Shown here one piece after another: positions 40,381 to 48,978 of a DNA stretch of 64,000 bases. The position numbers and the translations under genes were made by a program. Under the pieces are notes generated by a model. The model searched no databases. It was not told where the DNA came from and saw only the letters and a program-made list of their open reading frames with translations. Within the stretch, counting starts at the first letter, position 1. The number at the start of each line of letters is the position of its first letter. Source of the DNA: Nonomuraea dietziae (GTDB taxonomy: Bacteria > Actinomycetota > Actinomycetes > Streptosporangiales > Streptosporangiaceae); contig NZ_JACIBV010000001.1 in assembly GCF_014195505.1 (NCBI RefSeq), forward strand, positions 62,001 to 126,000, written 5' to 3'.

Positions 40381-41445
40381 ATGCACGCGAACAGCAGGAA
40401 TGGGCGCGCCGCGGCAGTGGGCGCGATCGTGGCCCTGGAGGCGCTCGTGCTGGCAGCATGCGCTTCCGGTGAGCCGGCCGGCCCCGGCGTCAGGGTCGAG
40501 GCGGCCGCGGCCGGCGGTCCGGCCGGTCAACCGAGGATCGCCGCTGTGATCAAGGGTCTGGACAACCCGTTCTTCCAGGCCATGAAGCAGGGCATCGACG
40601 ACCAGGCCCGCGCGGGGGGCGTGACGGTCACGGTCCAGGCGGCCAACTCCATAACCGACACCACGGGCCAGGCCGACAAGCTGAACGGCCTCGCGGGGCA
40701 GGACTTCTCCTGCTACGTGGTCAATCCGATCTCCGGTACCAACCTGATCCAGGGCCTGGCCAGGCTCTCCATGCTGAACAAGACGGTCGTCAACATCGAC
40801 AGCCCTGTCGACCCGGCCGCGGCCAAGAGCGCCAACGTCAAGCTGGCCACCTACATCGGCACCGACAACGTCGAGGCGGGCAAGATGGCCGGCCGGCGGA
40901 TGACCGAACTGCTGCCCTCGGGCGGCGACGTCGCGGTCATCGGCGGCATCGCGGGCGACGTCACCAGCGGCGCCAGGGTGCAGGGATTCCAGCAGGGCAT
41001 CGGGCCCAACCTCAAGGTCGTCCAGACCGTCGCGGCCAACTGGGAGCGTCAGATGGCGCTCACCGCCGCGACCGACGTCATGCGGGCGAACCCGAACCTG
41101 GTGGGGTTCTTCGTCGCCAACGACGACATGGGGCTCGGGGTGGCACGTGCCATCGCCAACAGCGGCAAGACGGGCAAGGTGAAGGTCATCAGCGTCGACG
41201 GCAACAAGGACGCGCTGGAAGCGGTCAAGGCCGGCACACTCGACGGCACCGTCTCCCAGTACCCGTACGCGATCGGTCACATGGGAGTCGAGGCGTGCCA
41301 GGCCGCCGCGGCAGGCAAGACGCTCCCGCCCAATGTGAAGGCACCGGTCGAGATGATCACCAAGGACAACGCCGACCAGGCGCTGGCATCCACGCCCAAG
41401 CCGTTCGGCGCCTACGACGACCCGTTCAAGGCTCTCATCCAGTAG
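40381..41445 (+). CDS. Sugar ABC transporter substrate-binding lipoprotein (RbsB/FrcB type)
   Basis: 354 residues. The signal peptide ends in LAAC. The periplasmic-binding-protein-I fold begins IAAVIKGLDNPFFQAMKQGIDDQA, continues with 'GTDNVEAGKMAGRRMTELLP' and ends with an ACQAAAAGK hinge helix, as in ribose, allose and fructose binding proteins. GAAAGGGG precedes the ATG. First gene of a five-gene operon for uptake and metabolism of a monosaccharide. Confidence 0.92.
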   Translation: MHANSRNGRAAAVGAIVALEALVLAACASGEPAGPGVRVEAAAAGGPAGQPRIAAVIKGLDNPFFQAMKQGIDDQARAGGVTVTVQAANSITDTTGQADKLNGLAGQDFSCYVVNPISGTNLIQGLARLSMLNKTVVNIDSPVDPAAAKSANVKLATYIGTDNVEAGKMAGRRMTELLPSGGDVAVIGGIAGDVTSGARVQGFQQGIGPNLKVVQTVAANWERQMALTAATDVMRANPNLVGFFVANDDMGLGVARAIANSGKTGKVKVISVDGNKDALEAVKAGTLDGTVSQYPYAIGHMGVEACQAAAAGKTLPPNVKAPVEMITKDNADQALASTPKPFGAYDDPFKALIQ

Positions 41446-41507
41446 CGGCTACCACGTCGCGGCGATCCACCGGCGCAGGCCGGGGGCGGCGCGGCCAAGG
41501 GACAGAC

Positions 41508-42482
41508 ATGGCAAACGCAACGCTCGCCGCAGGCGATCGAGAAGCCTGGTCGGCCCGGCTGAAGGATCTGGGTTTCTGGGCCGAGTGGGCCGCCCTCGTG
41601 GGGCTGGTCGTCCTCGTGATCGTCTTCCAGGCGCTGAACCCGACGTTCCTGAGCGCGGGAAACATCGCGTCGATGCTGGTCGCCGCGGCGATCCTGATCA
41701 TCCTGGCGGTGGGCCAGACCTTCGTCATCGCCACGGCGGGCATCGACCTGTCGATCGCCTCCACCATGACGCTGGGCGCGGTCGCCTTCGGCCAGGCCTA
41801 CGCGGCGGGGTGGGGGCTGCCGCTGTCGTGCCTGCTGGGGATCGTCGCCTCGGCCCTGGTCGGGGTGGCCAACGGCGTGATCATCGCCCGCGGCAAGATC
41901 ACCGACTTCATCGTGACGCTGGGGACGCTGTCGGCGGCCTCAGGACTCGCGCTCATCCTGGCCGACGGCAAACCCGTGACGATCATCGACCCGGTCCTGC
42001 TGGGCCTGTCGACAGGCGGCCTCGGGATCTTCGGCTGGTCGTTCGTCATCGCGGTCGTGGTCGCGCTGGTGGCGCACGTGATGCTCTTCCACACCCGGTT
42101 CGGCACCCACCTGCTGGCCACCGGAGGGGCGCCGGAGTCCGCGACGGCCATGGGGATCAGCACCGAACGCATCAAGATCGCCGTCTACACGATCAGCGGC
42201 ACGCTCGCAGGACTCGGAGCGATCCTCCTGGTCGCGCGCATCGGCGCCGCCGAGCCCGCCGCCAACACCTCCTTCCTGCTCAACTCGGTGGCCGCGGTCG
42301 TGCTCGGTGGCGTCAGCCTCTTCGGCGGGCGGGGCACCATCATCGGCCCCTTCATCGGCGCGATGCTGCTGGTGGCGCTGGTCAACGGCCTGACCCTGCT
42401 CGGCGTCTCGCAGTTCTACCAACCCCTGGCCGTCGGCATCGTCGTGGTGCTGGCCGCACTCCTGACGAGGTTCCAGCGATGA
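41508..42482 (+). CDS. Sugar ABC transporter permease (RbsC/FrcC type)
   Basis: 324 residues from ATG 41508, with eight to ten hydrophobic segments. 'AVGQTFVIATAGIDLSIASTM' and 'GGVSLFGGRGTIIGPFIGAMLL' are the conserved BPD_transp_2 motifs of the ribose/fructose class. The stop overlaps the ATPase start by ATGA. Confidence 0.93.
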   Translation: MANATLAAGDREAWSARLKDLGFWAEWAALVGLVVLVIVFQALNPTFLSAGNIASMLVAAAILIILAVGQTFVIATAGIDLSIASTMTLGAVAFGQAYAAGWGLPLSCLLGIVASALVGVANGVIIARGKITDFIVTLGTLSAASGLALILADGKPVTIIDPVLLGLSTGGLGIFGWSFVIAVVVALVAHVMLFHTRFGTHLLATGGAPESATAMGISTERIKIAVYTISGTLAGLGAILLVARIGAAEPAANTSFLLNSVAAVVLGGVSLFGGRGTIIGPFIGAMLLVALVNGLTLLGVSQFYQPLAVGIVVVLAALLTRFQR

Positions 42483-43255
42483 CCGCCCGACCCGATCCCG
42501 GCACCTCGACCGACGGCGCGCTGCTGCGCTGCGAGAACGTCTCCCTGTCCTTCGGCAACGTCCGGGCCCTCGTCGAGGTCTCGCTGACGCTGCGGCGGGG
42601 CGAGATCACCGCCCTCGTCGGCGACAACGGCGCGGGCAAGTCCACACTGGTGCGCTGCGTCTCCGGGATCCACCGGCCGCAGAGCGGACGCATCGTCTTC
42701 GACGGCGACGAGATCGACTTCCACTCTCCCGAGGACGCCCGCGAGGCGGGCATCGAGACCGTCCACCAGACCCTGGCCCTCGTCGAGGACCTGACGGTGT
42801 GGCAGAACCTCTTCCTCAACCGCGAGATCGTCCGCCGTCTGGGCCCCGTCGCCCTCCTCGACCGGCGGGCCATGCAGTCCCGCTCGAAGGAGATGGTCTC
42901 CACGCTTGCGGTCAACGTGCCCGCGGTGCGCTCACGCGTCCGGCGGCTCTCCGGCGGCCAGCGCCAGGCCGTCGCCATCTGCCGCGCCGCGGGTTTCAGC
43001 TCCAAACTCGTCATCATGGACGAGCCCACCGCGGCCCTCGGCGTCCAGGAGACCGCCCGCGTCGAGGAACTCATCTCCAGGATGCGCGAGGAGGGGCACT
43101 CCGTCCTGCTCATCAGCCACAACTTCATCCAGGTCATGCGGCTCAGCGACCAGGTGTGGGTCATGCGCGCCGGCCGCTGCGTCGGCGGGCGCCGTACGGC
43201 CGAGACGTCCGGCGAGGAGATCGTCGCCCTCGTCACCGGCGCCGCCGGCCAATGA
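42479..43255 (+). CDS. Sugar ABC transporter single-domain ATPase (FrcA type)
   Basis: 258 residues, one ABC domain only, unlike the duplicated RbsA but like FrcA of the fructose importer. It has Walker A GDNGAGKST, Q-loop region 'VHQTLALVEDLTVWQNLFLNRE', signature RLSGGQRQAV, Walker B LVIMDEPTAALG and H-loop ISHN. It overlaps its neighbours on both sides by four bases. Confidence 0.93.
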   Translation: MTARPDPGTSTDGALLRCENVSLSFGNVRALVEVSLTLRRGEITALVGDNGAGKSTLVRCVSGIHRPQSGRIVFDGDEIDFHSPEDAREAGIETVHQTLALVEDLTVWQNLFLNREIVRRLGPVALLDRRAMQSRSKEMVSTLAVNVPAVRSRVRRLSGGQRQAVAICRAAGFSSKLVIMDEPTAALGVQETARVEELISRMREEGHSVLLISHNFIQVMRLSDQVWVMRAGRCVGGRRTAETSGEEIVALVTGAAGQ

Positions 43256-44172
43256 ACACGACCCCAGCACCACGAGAAAGCACCCAACTCATGACCACTG
43301 ACACCAAGACCAACCAGATCGGCGTGCACGCCCTGGTGTGGGCCGGCGACACGAGCCCGTCCTCGCTGGCCTCCGCGATCGAGAAGACCAAGGCCACCGG
43401 TTTCGACCTGCTGGAGATCTCCCTGCACGACTCGGCGAACCTCGACGTCGTCGCCGCGCGCGACGCCCTGCGCAAGGCCGACCTCGGGGTGGCGTGCTCG
43501 CGAGGCCTCGCCTTCGACGCCGACGTCTCCAGCGACGACCCGTCCGTGGTGGAGCGCGGCGAGAAGCTGCTGCACGACTCTCTCGCCGTGACCGGCGCGC
43601 TCGGAGGCACCCACTTCACCGGCGCCCTCTACAGCGCCCTGGGCAAGTACGACCACCCACTGACCACCGCTGGGCGCCGCAACGTGGTGTCGGTCCTGCG
43701 CGGGCTGGCCCAGGAGGCCCAGCGGAAGGTCATGACGCTCGGCCTGGAGATCTGCAACCGGTATGAGACCAACGTCATCAACACCGCCCGCGACGCGCTC
43801 GTCCTCGCCGACGACATCGGTGAGGACAACGTCCTCATCCACCTCGACACCTACCACATGAACATCGAGGAGGACGACCTCGTACGGCCCGTGCACGAGG
43901 TCGGAGACCGGCTCGGCTACGTTCACGTCGGTGAGAACCATCGCGGGTACCTCGGCTCCGGGCACCTCGACTTCACCTCCTTCTTCCACGCGCTGGCAGA
44001 CATCGGCTATGCCGGGCCCATCACCTTCGAGTCCTTCTCCTCGGCGGTCGTCATGCGGGGCCTGTCCAACGATCTGGCCATCTGGCGCAACCTGTGGTCC
44101 GATGGCGAGGACCTGGCACGCCACGCGCATGCCTTCATCACCGAGCACCTCCACACGAGCCGATCACGATGA
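43252..44172 (+). CDS. Ketose 3-epimerase-like sugar isomerase
   Basis: 306 residues, TIM barrel of the sugar phosphate isomerase/epimerase family. The candidate metal and catalytic residues are Glu166 (LEICNRYETN), Asp199 and His202 (HLDTYHMN), His225, Arg231 and Glu260 (FESFS). Their spacings (33, 26, 6 and 35 from Glu-Asp-His-Arg and His-Glu) equal those of D-tagatose 3-epimerase (Glu152, Asp185, His211, Arg217, Glu246). A D-psicose/D-tagatose 3-epimerase activity is therefore likely. An internal ATG at 43291 is an alternative start. It lies between the importer and a kinase gene. Confidence 0.85.
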   Translation: MNTTPAPRESTQLMTTDTKTNQIGVHALVWAGDTSPSSLASAIEKTKATGFDLLEISLHDSANLDVVAARDALRKADLGVACSRGLAFDADVSSDDPSVVERGEKLLHDSLAVTGALGGTHFTGALYSALGKYDHPLTTAGRRNVVSVLRGLAQEAQRKVMTLGLEICNRYETNVINTARDALVLADDIGEDNVLIHLDTYHMNIEEDDLVRPVHEVGDRLGYVHVGENHRGYLGSGHLDFTSFFHALADIGYAGPITFESFSSAVVMRGLSNDLAIWRNLWSDGEDLARHAHAFITEHLHTSRSR

Positions 44173-44858
44173 CGACACTCGACGAACTGGCGAACCGGGC
44201 CCGCTCCCTGGTCCGTGGCGGTCACCGCGCCCTGCTGGGCATCGCGGGCGAACCCGGCTCTGGCAAGACCACGCTCGCCGAGAACCTGGTCGCGCTGCTG
44301 CGGCGCGCGCCGCCGGTCGGCCTGCCGCAGGGGGAGTGGGTGGCGTACGTGCCGATGGACGGTTTCCACCTGGCGGACGTCGAACTCGACAGGCTCGGGC
44401 GGCGCGACCGCAAGGGAGCTCCCGACACCTTCGACGCCGCAGGCTACGCGGCGCTGCTCGGGCGCCTCCGGCAGGACGAGGAGGACGTGGTCTACGCGCC
44501 CGCGTTCGAACGCGATCTGGAGCAGCCGATCGCCGGGAGCATCCCGGTCGAGCGGGCGGCCAGGCTGGTCGTCACCGAGGGCAACTACCTGCTGCTCGAG
44601 CAGGGCGACTGGGCGCGCGTGCGGCCCCGGCTGCACGAGGTCTGGTACTGCGATCTCGGCTCGGACGAGCGCGTGCGCCGCCTCGTGGCCCGCCATGAGC
44701 GGTTCGGCAAGGACCATGACGCAGCCGTGGCATGGGTGCTGGGCACCGACCAGCGCAACGCCGACCTCGTCGCCACCACCCGCGCCCGCGCCGACCTCGT
44801 CGTCCCCGACACCCTCCTGCGCTCGATCGGCTACCGGGACCGGGCATTGATCGACTGA
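44169..44858 (+). CDS. FrcK-like P-loop sugar/nucleoside kinase
   Basis: 229 residues starting within the upstream stop (ATGA). P-loop GEPGSGKTT (27-35), 'YVPMDGFHLADVELDRLGRRDRKGAPDTFDAAG' and 'TEGNYLLLEQGDW' match the phosphoribulokinase/uridine-kinase/PanK fold and especially FrcK-like kinases encoded with FrcBCA importers. It would phosphorylate the imported or epimerised sugar. The exact acceptor is not proven. Confidence 0.85.
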   Translation: MTTLDELANRARSLVRGGHRALLGIAGEPGSGKTTLAENLVALLRRAPPVGLPQGEWVAYVPMDGFHLADVELDRLGRRDRKGAPDTFDAAGYAALLGRLRQDEEDVVYAPAFERDLEQPIAGSIPVERAARLVVTEGNYLLLEQGDWARVRPRLHEVWYCDLGSDERVRRLVARHERFGKDHDAAVAWVLGTDQRNADLVATTRARADLVVPDTLLRSIGYRDRALID

Positions 44859-44931
44859 CGACCGCACTCGCTCCAGGCACGCGGGTGCCGTCCGCCACGG
44901 CTCCCACTCCGACGGCCGGCCGGGATCGGGG

Positions 44932-45729
44932 CTACCGGCGGAGGGCGACGATCAGGCGGGCGTGCGGACGGTGATGCCACTCACCGGCGGGGGCGCGGCT
45001 CAGGAACTCCTCGCGCAGCCGGTCGACGAACGCCTCTCCTCGGGCGGTGGCGAGCGCGCGCAGGGGCCCGGAGCGGACATAGGCGTCGAAGACGGTCGGC
45101 GCGTCCACGTGGGACATCGGGTACGGCACCCGCTCGTCCCTCTCGACGGCCGCGCCGGCGGCCGTGAGCGCCGCCGTGAGCCGCTCCTCCCACGAGCCGT
45201 CGCCCGGCGGCACGTGCCGGCCGAGCACGTCCTTCATGAGCGCGAAAGGCCCGTCGAGCTCGGTGACGTCGGGCCAGAAGACGACAGAGAGCCGGCCCGC
45301 GGGACGCAGCGCCGTCACCCATGACCGGACGGCGAGCTCAGGCTCGGGAAGCTGCTGGAGACCGAACACCGACACGACGGCCCCGCACCTGCCCGACCAG
45401 CGTGGGTCGAGCGTCGAGGCGTCGCCCTCGACGACGCTCACGTTCGGCCACGGGGCGGCCCGCTCACGCGCCCTGCGCACCATCCCCTCGGACAGGTCGA
45501 TCCCGACGATCTCACGAAGGGGAAAGTGCTCGATCAGCGCGTCGAGCTCGGGAAAGGTTCCGCAGCAGGGCACCAGGACCGGCCCCTCGGGCGGCTCGGA
45601 GGTCGTGACCGCCTCCACCGCCGCCTCGACCCAGGGCGCGAAACGAGGGACGAAATAGGCGTCGTAGCCCTCGGCCGCCTCGTCCCAGCCTCTGGCCACC
45701 CGGGCGAACCGTTCGGCGTGATCCTTCAT
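44932..45729 (-). CDS. Class I SAM-dependent methyltransferase
   Basis: 265 residues. Motif I reads VLVPCCGTFPELDAL in place of a glycine-rich loop; the acidic 'IVGIDLSEGMVRRARE' and 'VVEGDASTLDP' complete the SAM site. 'RWDEAAEGYDAYFVPRFAPWVEA' at the start suits a UbiE/Methyltransf_11 type. Its start overlaps the stop of the MDMPI gene in a four-base ATGA. The substrate is unknown. Confidence 0.87.
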   Translation of the reverse strand: MKDHAERFARVARGWDEAAEGYDAYFVPRFAPWVEAAVEAVTTSEPPEGPVLVPCCGTFPELDALIEHFPLREIVGIDLSEGMVRRARERAAPWPNVSVVEGDASTLDPRWSGRCGAVVSVFGLQQLPEPELAVRSWVTALRPAGRLSVVFWPDVTELDGPFALMKDVLGRHVPPGDGSWEERLTAALTAAGAAVERDERVPYPMSHVDAPTVFDAYVRSGPLRALATARGEAFVDRLREEFLSRAPAGEWHHRPHARLIVALRR

Positions 45730-46367
45730 CGCCCGCCCAGCCTAGCGGCGATCCGCTGAGTGCCTGACCCCGACAGGGCAGCCAGCCCGCTCACCCGCCC
45801 CGTCGCCAGGAGGAGCAGGTCACCCGCCGGCCCCCGCACCTCGTCAGGACCCTCGCCTGCCGACCAGTCCAGGTCGGTCGCGACCAGCCTCGTGCCGAGG
45901 AAGCGCTTGCGGGCGCCGTAGAACGAGCTGTCGTGGACGTGGGCCAGCGCCGCCATGACCGGTCCTTCCGGCATCTCGCGCACGCGGCCGAGCGGCCGCG
46001 CCACGTCCTGCCCGTGCACGAGCGCGTCGACGAGTGGGTCCAGCGGCCCCGCGCCGAGCGCGCGACGCGGCGAGCCCGCCGTCTGCCTGAACTGCGCGAC
46101 GAGCTCGGCCGGCGTGAACCTGGCCGCCCGCTCCCTCGCCTGGTCGGCCACCATCGTGTGGAAGTCGCCGCGCGCCCTGATCACGCCCCTGATCGTGCCG
46201 AGCAGCGTCGAGCGCGTGGACATCGTCAGGTGAGCGGCCACGTCGTGCACCGTCCAGCCGGGACACAGGGAGTCCGTCTCCCACTCGTGCGCGCCGAGAT
46301 CGTCCAGGAAGTCGGCGAGGCTGAGCCGTTCGGCCTTCAGCCAGGAAAAGATCTTGTCTCTGTCCAC
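45726..46367 (-). CDS. Maleylpyruvate isomerase-type mycothiol-dependent enzyme
   Basis: 213 residues. The DinB-like four-helix N-terminal domain carries WLKAERLSLADFLDDLGAHEWETDSLCPGWTVHDVAAHL, with the conserved His in 'HDVAAHLT', and a C-terminal segment follows (VATDLDWSAGEGPDEVRGPAGDLLLLATGR) as in actinobacterial MDMPI_N/C proteins. These are metal- and mycothiol-linked transferases or isomerases. It is co-transcribed with the methyltransferase. Confidence 0.87.
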   Translation of the reverse strand: MDRDKIFSWLKAERLSLADFLDDLGAHEWETDSLCPGWTVHDVAAHLTMSTRSTLLGTIRGVIRARGDFHTMVADQARERAARFTPAELVAQFRQTAGSPRRALGAGPLDPLVDALVHGQDVARPLGRVREMPEGPVMAALAHVHDSSFYGARKRFLGTRLVATDLDWSAGEGPDEVRGPAGDLLLLATGRVSGLAALSGSGTQRIAARLGGR

Positions 46368-46393
46368 GTTCGATTCTCCTCGTCGGATGAGGT

Positions 46394-47650
46394 TCAGGCG
46401 CCGGGCGTCTCGACGGCGTGCAGTCTGCGCCGCAGGTGCGCCCGCTCGGGTTCGGTGCCGGCCAGCTCCAGCGCCTCCCTGTAGGCGGCCGCCGCCTCGG
46501 GGAAGCGGCCAAGCCTGCGGAGCAGGTCAGCCCTTGCCGTGGGGTAGGGGTGGTAGCCGCGCAGCCTCGGCTCGTCGGCCAGCTCGTCGAGCAGCGCCAG
46601 GCCCGCCTCGGGGCCGTCGCGCATGGCGAGCGCCGCGGCCCTGTTCAGCGCGACGACGGGGGAGGGCGCGAGAGCGACAAGCACGTCGTAGAGCGCCACG
46701 ATCTGCGGCCAGTCGGTGGAGGCGACGTCCGCGGCCTCGTCGTGCAGAGCGGCGATCGCCGCCTGCACGCCGTACGGGCCTGGCGGGCCGCCGGTCAGCG
46801 CGACGAGCACCAGGTCGCCGCCCTCCTCGATCATGGACTGGTCCCAGCGGTCGCGGTCCTGCTCGTCGAGCAGCACGATCTCGCCGTCGGGACCCGTCCT
46901 GGCCTCACGCCTGGCGTGGATCAGCAGCATCAGCGCGAGCAGGCCCGCGACCTCCCGCTCGGAGGGAAGCAGCCTTCGCAGGATCCAGGCCAGCCTGATG
47001 GCCTCCTCGGCGAGGTCGAGCCGCTGCAGCCGAGCACCCGAGCTGGCCGCGTAGCCCTCGGTGAAGATCGAATAGATGACCTGGAGCACCCCTGGCAGGC
47101 GCTCGGGCAGCTCGTCCGCGCCGGGCACGCGGAACGGGATGCGGGCCTCACGGATCTTCTTCTTCGCCCGCACGATCCGCTGGGCCATCGTCGCCGGCGG
47201 CAGGAGAAAGGCCCGCGCGACCTCGGCGGTCGTCAGCCCGGCCAGGCAGCGCAGAGTCAGGGCGCCGCGGTCCTCCGCCGCGAGAGCCGGGTGGGCGCAG
47301 GTGAAGAACAGCTGCAACCTCTCGTCGGGCAGATCGCCTCCGGCGTCCGCGGGCGGGGCGGGCGCGGCCCGGTCCGCCTCCACCTGCAGGACGGCGAGCC
47401 TGGCCGCGTAGGCCTGGTCCCGCCGCAGCCGGTCGACGGCCTTGCGGCGCGCCGTCGTCAGCAGCCAGGCCCCCGGCCTGTCGGGGACGCCCTCGACAGG
47501 CCAGTGCTCCAGCGCCGCCTCGATGGCCTCGGACGTGACGTCCTCGGCCAGGTCGAGGTCGCCGAAGCGGCGGACGAGAGTGGCCAGCAACCTGCCGCGC
47601 TCCTCACGGAACACCCACTCCACCGACGACTCGACAGGCCGCTCGTCCAT
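46394..47650 (-). CDS. ECF sigma factor, ECF42 type with C-terminal TPR-like extension
   Basis: 418 residues, twice the size of a plain ECF factor. Sigma2 (EWVFREERGRLLATLVRRFGDLDLAEDVTSEAI) and sigma4 (GGLTTAEVARAFLLPPATMAQRI-like) occupy the first half. The second half is the DUF6596/TPR-like extension with 'GYAASSGARLQRLDLAEEAIRLAWIL' and 'YHPYPTARADLLRRLGRFPEAAAAYREALELA'. ECF42 factors are known to be encoded beside DGPF proteins and to need the C-terminal extension for activity. The DGPF gene precedes it by five bases. Confidence 0.92.
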   Translation of the reverse strand: MDERPVESSVEWVFREERGRLLATLVRRFGDLDLAEDVTSEAIEAALEHWPVEGVPDRPGAWLLTTARRKAVDRLRRDQAYAARLAVLQVEADRAAPAPPADAGGDLPDERLQLFFTCAHPALAAEDRGALTLRCLAGLTTAEVARAFLLPPATMAQRIVRAKKKIREARIPFRVPGADELPERLPGVLQVIYSIFTEGYAASSGARLQRLDLAEEAIRLAWILRRLLPSEREVAGLLALMLLIHARREARTGPDGEIVLLDEQDRDRWDQSMIEEGGDLVLVALTGGPPGPYGVQAAIAALHDEAADVASTDWPQIVALYDVLVALAPSPVVALNRAAALAMRDGPEAGLALLDELADEPRLRGYHPYPTARADLLRRLGRFPEAAAAYREALELAGTEPERAHLRRRLHAVETPGA

Positions 47651-47655
47651 GGCCG

Positions 47656-47994
47656 TCAGAGCCCGAAGTCGGCGACCGGCCGCACCACGACCGACCCGCC
47701 GCCGCGCGCCCCCGGGCAGCGGGCGGCCCAGTCGAGCGCGACATCGAGGTCGGGCACGTCGATGACGTAGTAGCCGCCCAGGACCTCACGGGTCTCGGCG
47801 AACGGCCCGTCCGTGACGGTCCGTTCCCCTGCGGGGCCGACCGTGACCGTCGTGGCGGTGGTCAGGTCCGCCAGCGACTCCGACGAGACCCTGATCCCCG
47901 CCTCGCGCACCGCCTTGTCGTAGGCCATCCAGTCCTCGACACCGCAGGCGGGATCGGTCGTCGCGCCACTGTAGATCAGCAACATGTACTTCAA
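47656..47994 (-). CDS. YCII/DGPF-domain protein, partner of ECF42
   Basis: 112 residues with the motif 'VTDGPFAETREVLGGYYVIDV' that names the family, preceded by MKYMLLIYSG. It is a small dimeric ferredoxin-like barrel of unknown activity, genetically linked to ECF42 sigma factors across actinomycetes. Confidence 0.92.
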   Translation of the reverse strand: MKYMLLIYSGATTDPACGVEDWMAYDKAVREAGIRVSSESLADLTTATTVTVGPAGERTVTDGPFAETREVLGGYYVIDVPDLDVALDWAARCPGARGGGSVVVRPVADFGL

Positions 47995-48297
47995 GGCAGG
48001 GCTCCTTTGTCTACTGCGTGTCCTCGCCTGGCGAGGCGCCGTACGGAATGACGACGAACGGGACCCGCCCCCATCGACACAGGCCCCCGAATTTTCTCAG
48101 CACGAGCTTTCTGTGACGCCGGCGGTCAGGGGATCTCGGCGATGCGGGCGGCGCGACAGGCCACAGACCGACCGAGGCGAGGGTGTGTCATCCCTCGACG
48201 AGTGCACGACCCGGCCGCGGGGATTCGGGCGCTACCGGACGGGCGATCCGGCCGCGTCAGCCGGCGCCCCGGGAGTCGATCGGCCGGCCTACAGGGA
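47995..48297. other. 303-base intergenic region without a recognised gene
   Basis: Between the DGPF start and the HxlR stop. The first 60 bases must hold the promoter of the DGPF-ECF42 operon. The rest is GC-rich without a convincing frame, repeat or RNA fold. Confidence 0.5.
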
Positions 48298-48969
48298 TCA
48301 GGCCTTCCTGGCCTGCGCGCGTGGCAGGCGGAACAGCCCTTGCAGCCTGCGCAGAGCCTCGCGGTCGCCGGAGGCGGACGCGGCGCCGCCCTCGACCACC
48401 TCGGCGAGAGTGAGGCCGTGTCCGGTCAGGTCGAGGAACGCCTCCTCGCCGATCGTGATGATCACATCAGGGTGCTGGGCTGGACCGTGCAGCGTCTCGA
48501 TCGTGCCGTCGTCGATCCTGGCGTGGAAGACCTCGTCGTCGACGCGGAACTCATACACCGCGCGGAGCCCGTCGGCGGCCTCGGCGTCGAAGCAGGCCCG
48601 CAGGCCGAGCACCGCCCAGCCCGGATGGAACGTCTCGCTCTCGCGTCGTTCGCCCATCGCCCACTTCAGGCCCCACCGTGCCAGCGCCAGGACCGCGGGG
48701 CCGAGTTCCTCGCCGGACTCGGTGAGGGCGTAGGCGGGAGTCCTGGCGGGCGGCGGCAGCGTGATCTTGTGCGCCAGTCCTTCGCGCTCCAGATGCTTCA
48801 GCCGGGCGGCCAGCAGCCCGGTCCCGAGGCCTCGCAGGCTGGCCTGCAGGTCGCCGAACCGCTTCGGCCCGGTCAGCAGCTCACGGATCAGGAGCAGCGT
48901 CCAGCGCTCGCCGACAAGGTCGAGGGTGCGCGCGGTCGCGCAGTACTGGTTGTAGGTTCGCTGCTCCAC
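48298..48969 (-). CDS. HxlR family regulator with SCP2-like C-terminal domain
   Basis: 223 residues from GTG 48969. The N-terminal HxlR winged helix has 'CATARTLDLVGERWTLLLIRELLTGPKRFGDLQ', with the cysteine typical of the family, and LGTGLLAARLKHLEREGL. The C-terminal half (about 125-210) resembles the SCP2 sterol-transfer fold, as in many actinobacterial HxlR proteins. There is no Shine-Dalgarno. The start codon lies inside a sequence repeated at 49869-49880, a likely binding site. It ends an operon after the LLM remnant and an alpha/beta hydrolase. Confidence 0.88.
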   Translation of the reverse strand: MEQRTYNQYCATARTLDLVGERWTLLLIRELLTGPKRFGDLQASLRGLGTGLLAARLKHLEREGLAHKITLPPPARTPAYALTESGEELGPAVLALARWGLKWAMGERRESETFHPGWAVLGLRACFDAEAADGLRAVYEFRVDDEVFHARIDDGTIETLHGPAQHPDVIITIGEEAFLDLTGHGLTLAEVVEGGAASASGDREALRRLQGLFRLPRAQARKA

Positions 48970-48978
48970 TTCAACATC
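48967..48978 (-). promoter_or_regulatory. GATGTTGAAGTG element at the HxlR start
   Basis: The 12-mer GATGTTGAAGTG (minus strand) covers the HxlR start codon. The identical 12-mer occurs at 49869-49880 on the plus strand, upstream of the divergent genes. Suggested HxlR binding site or half-site. Confidence 0.4.
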
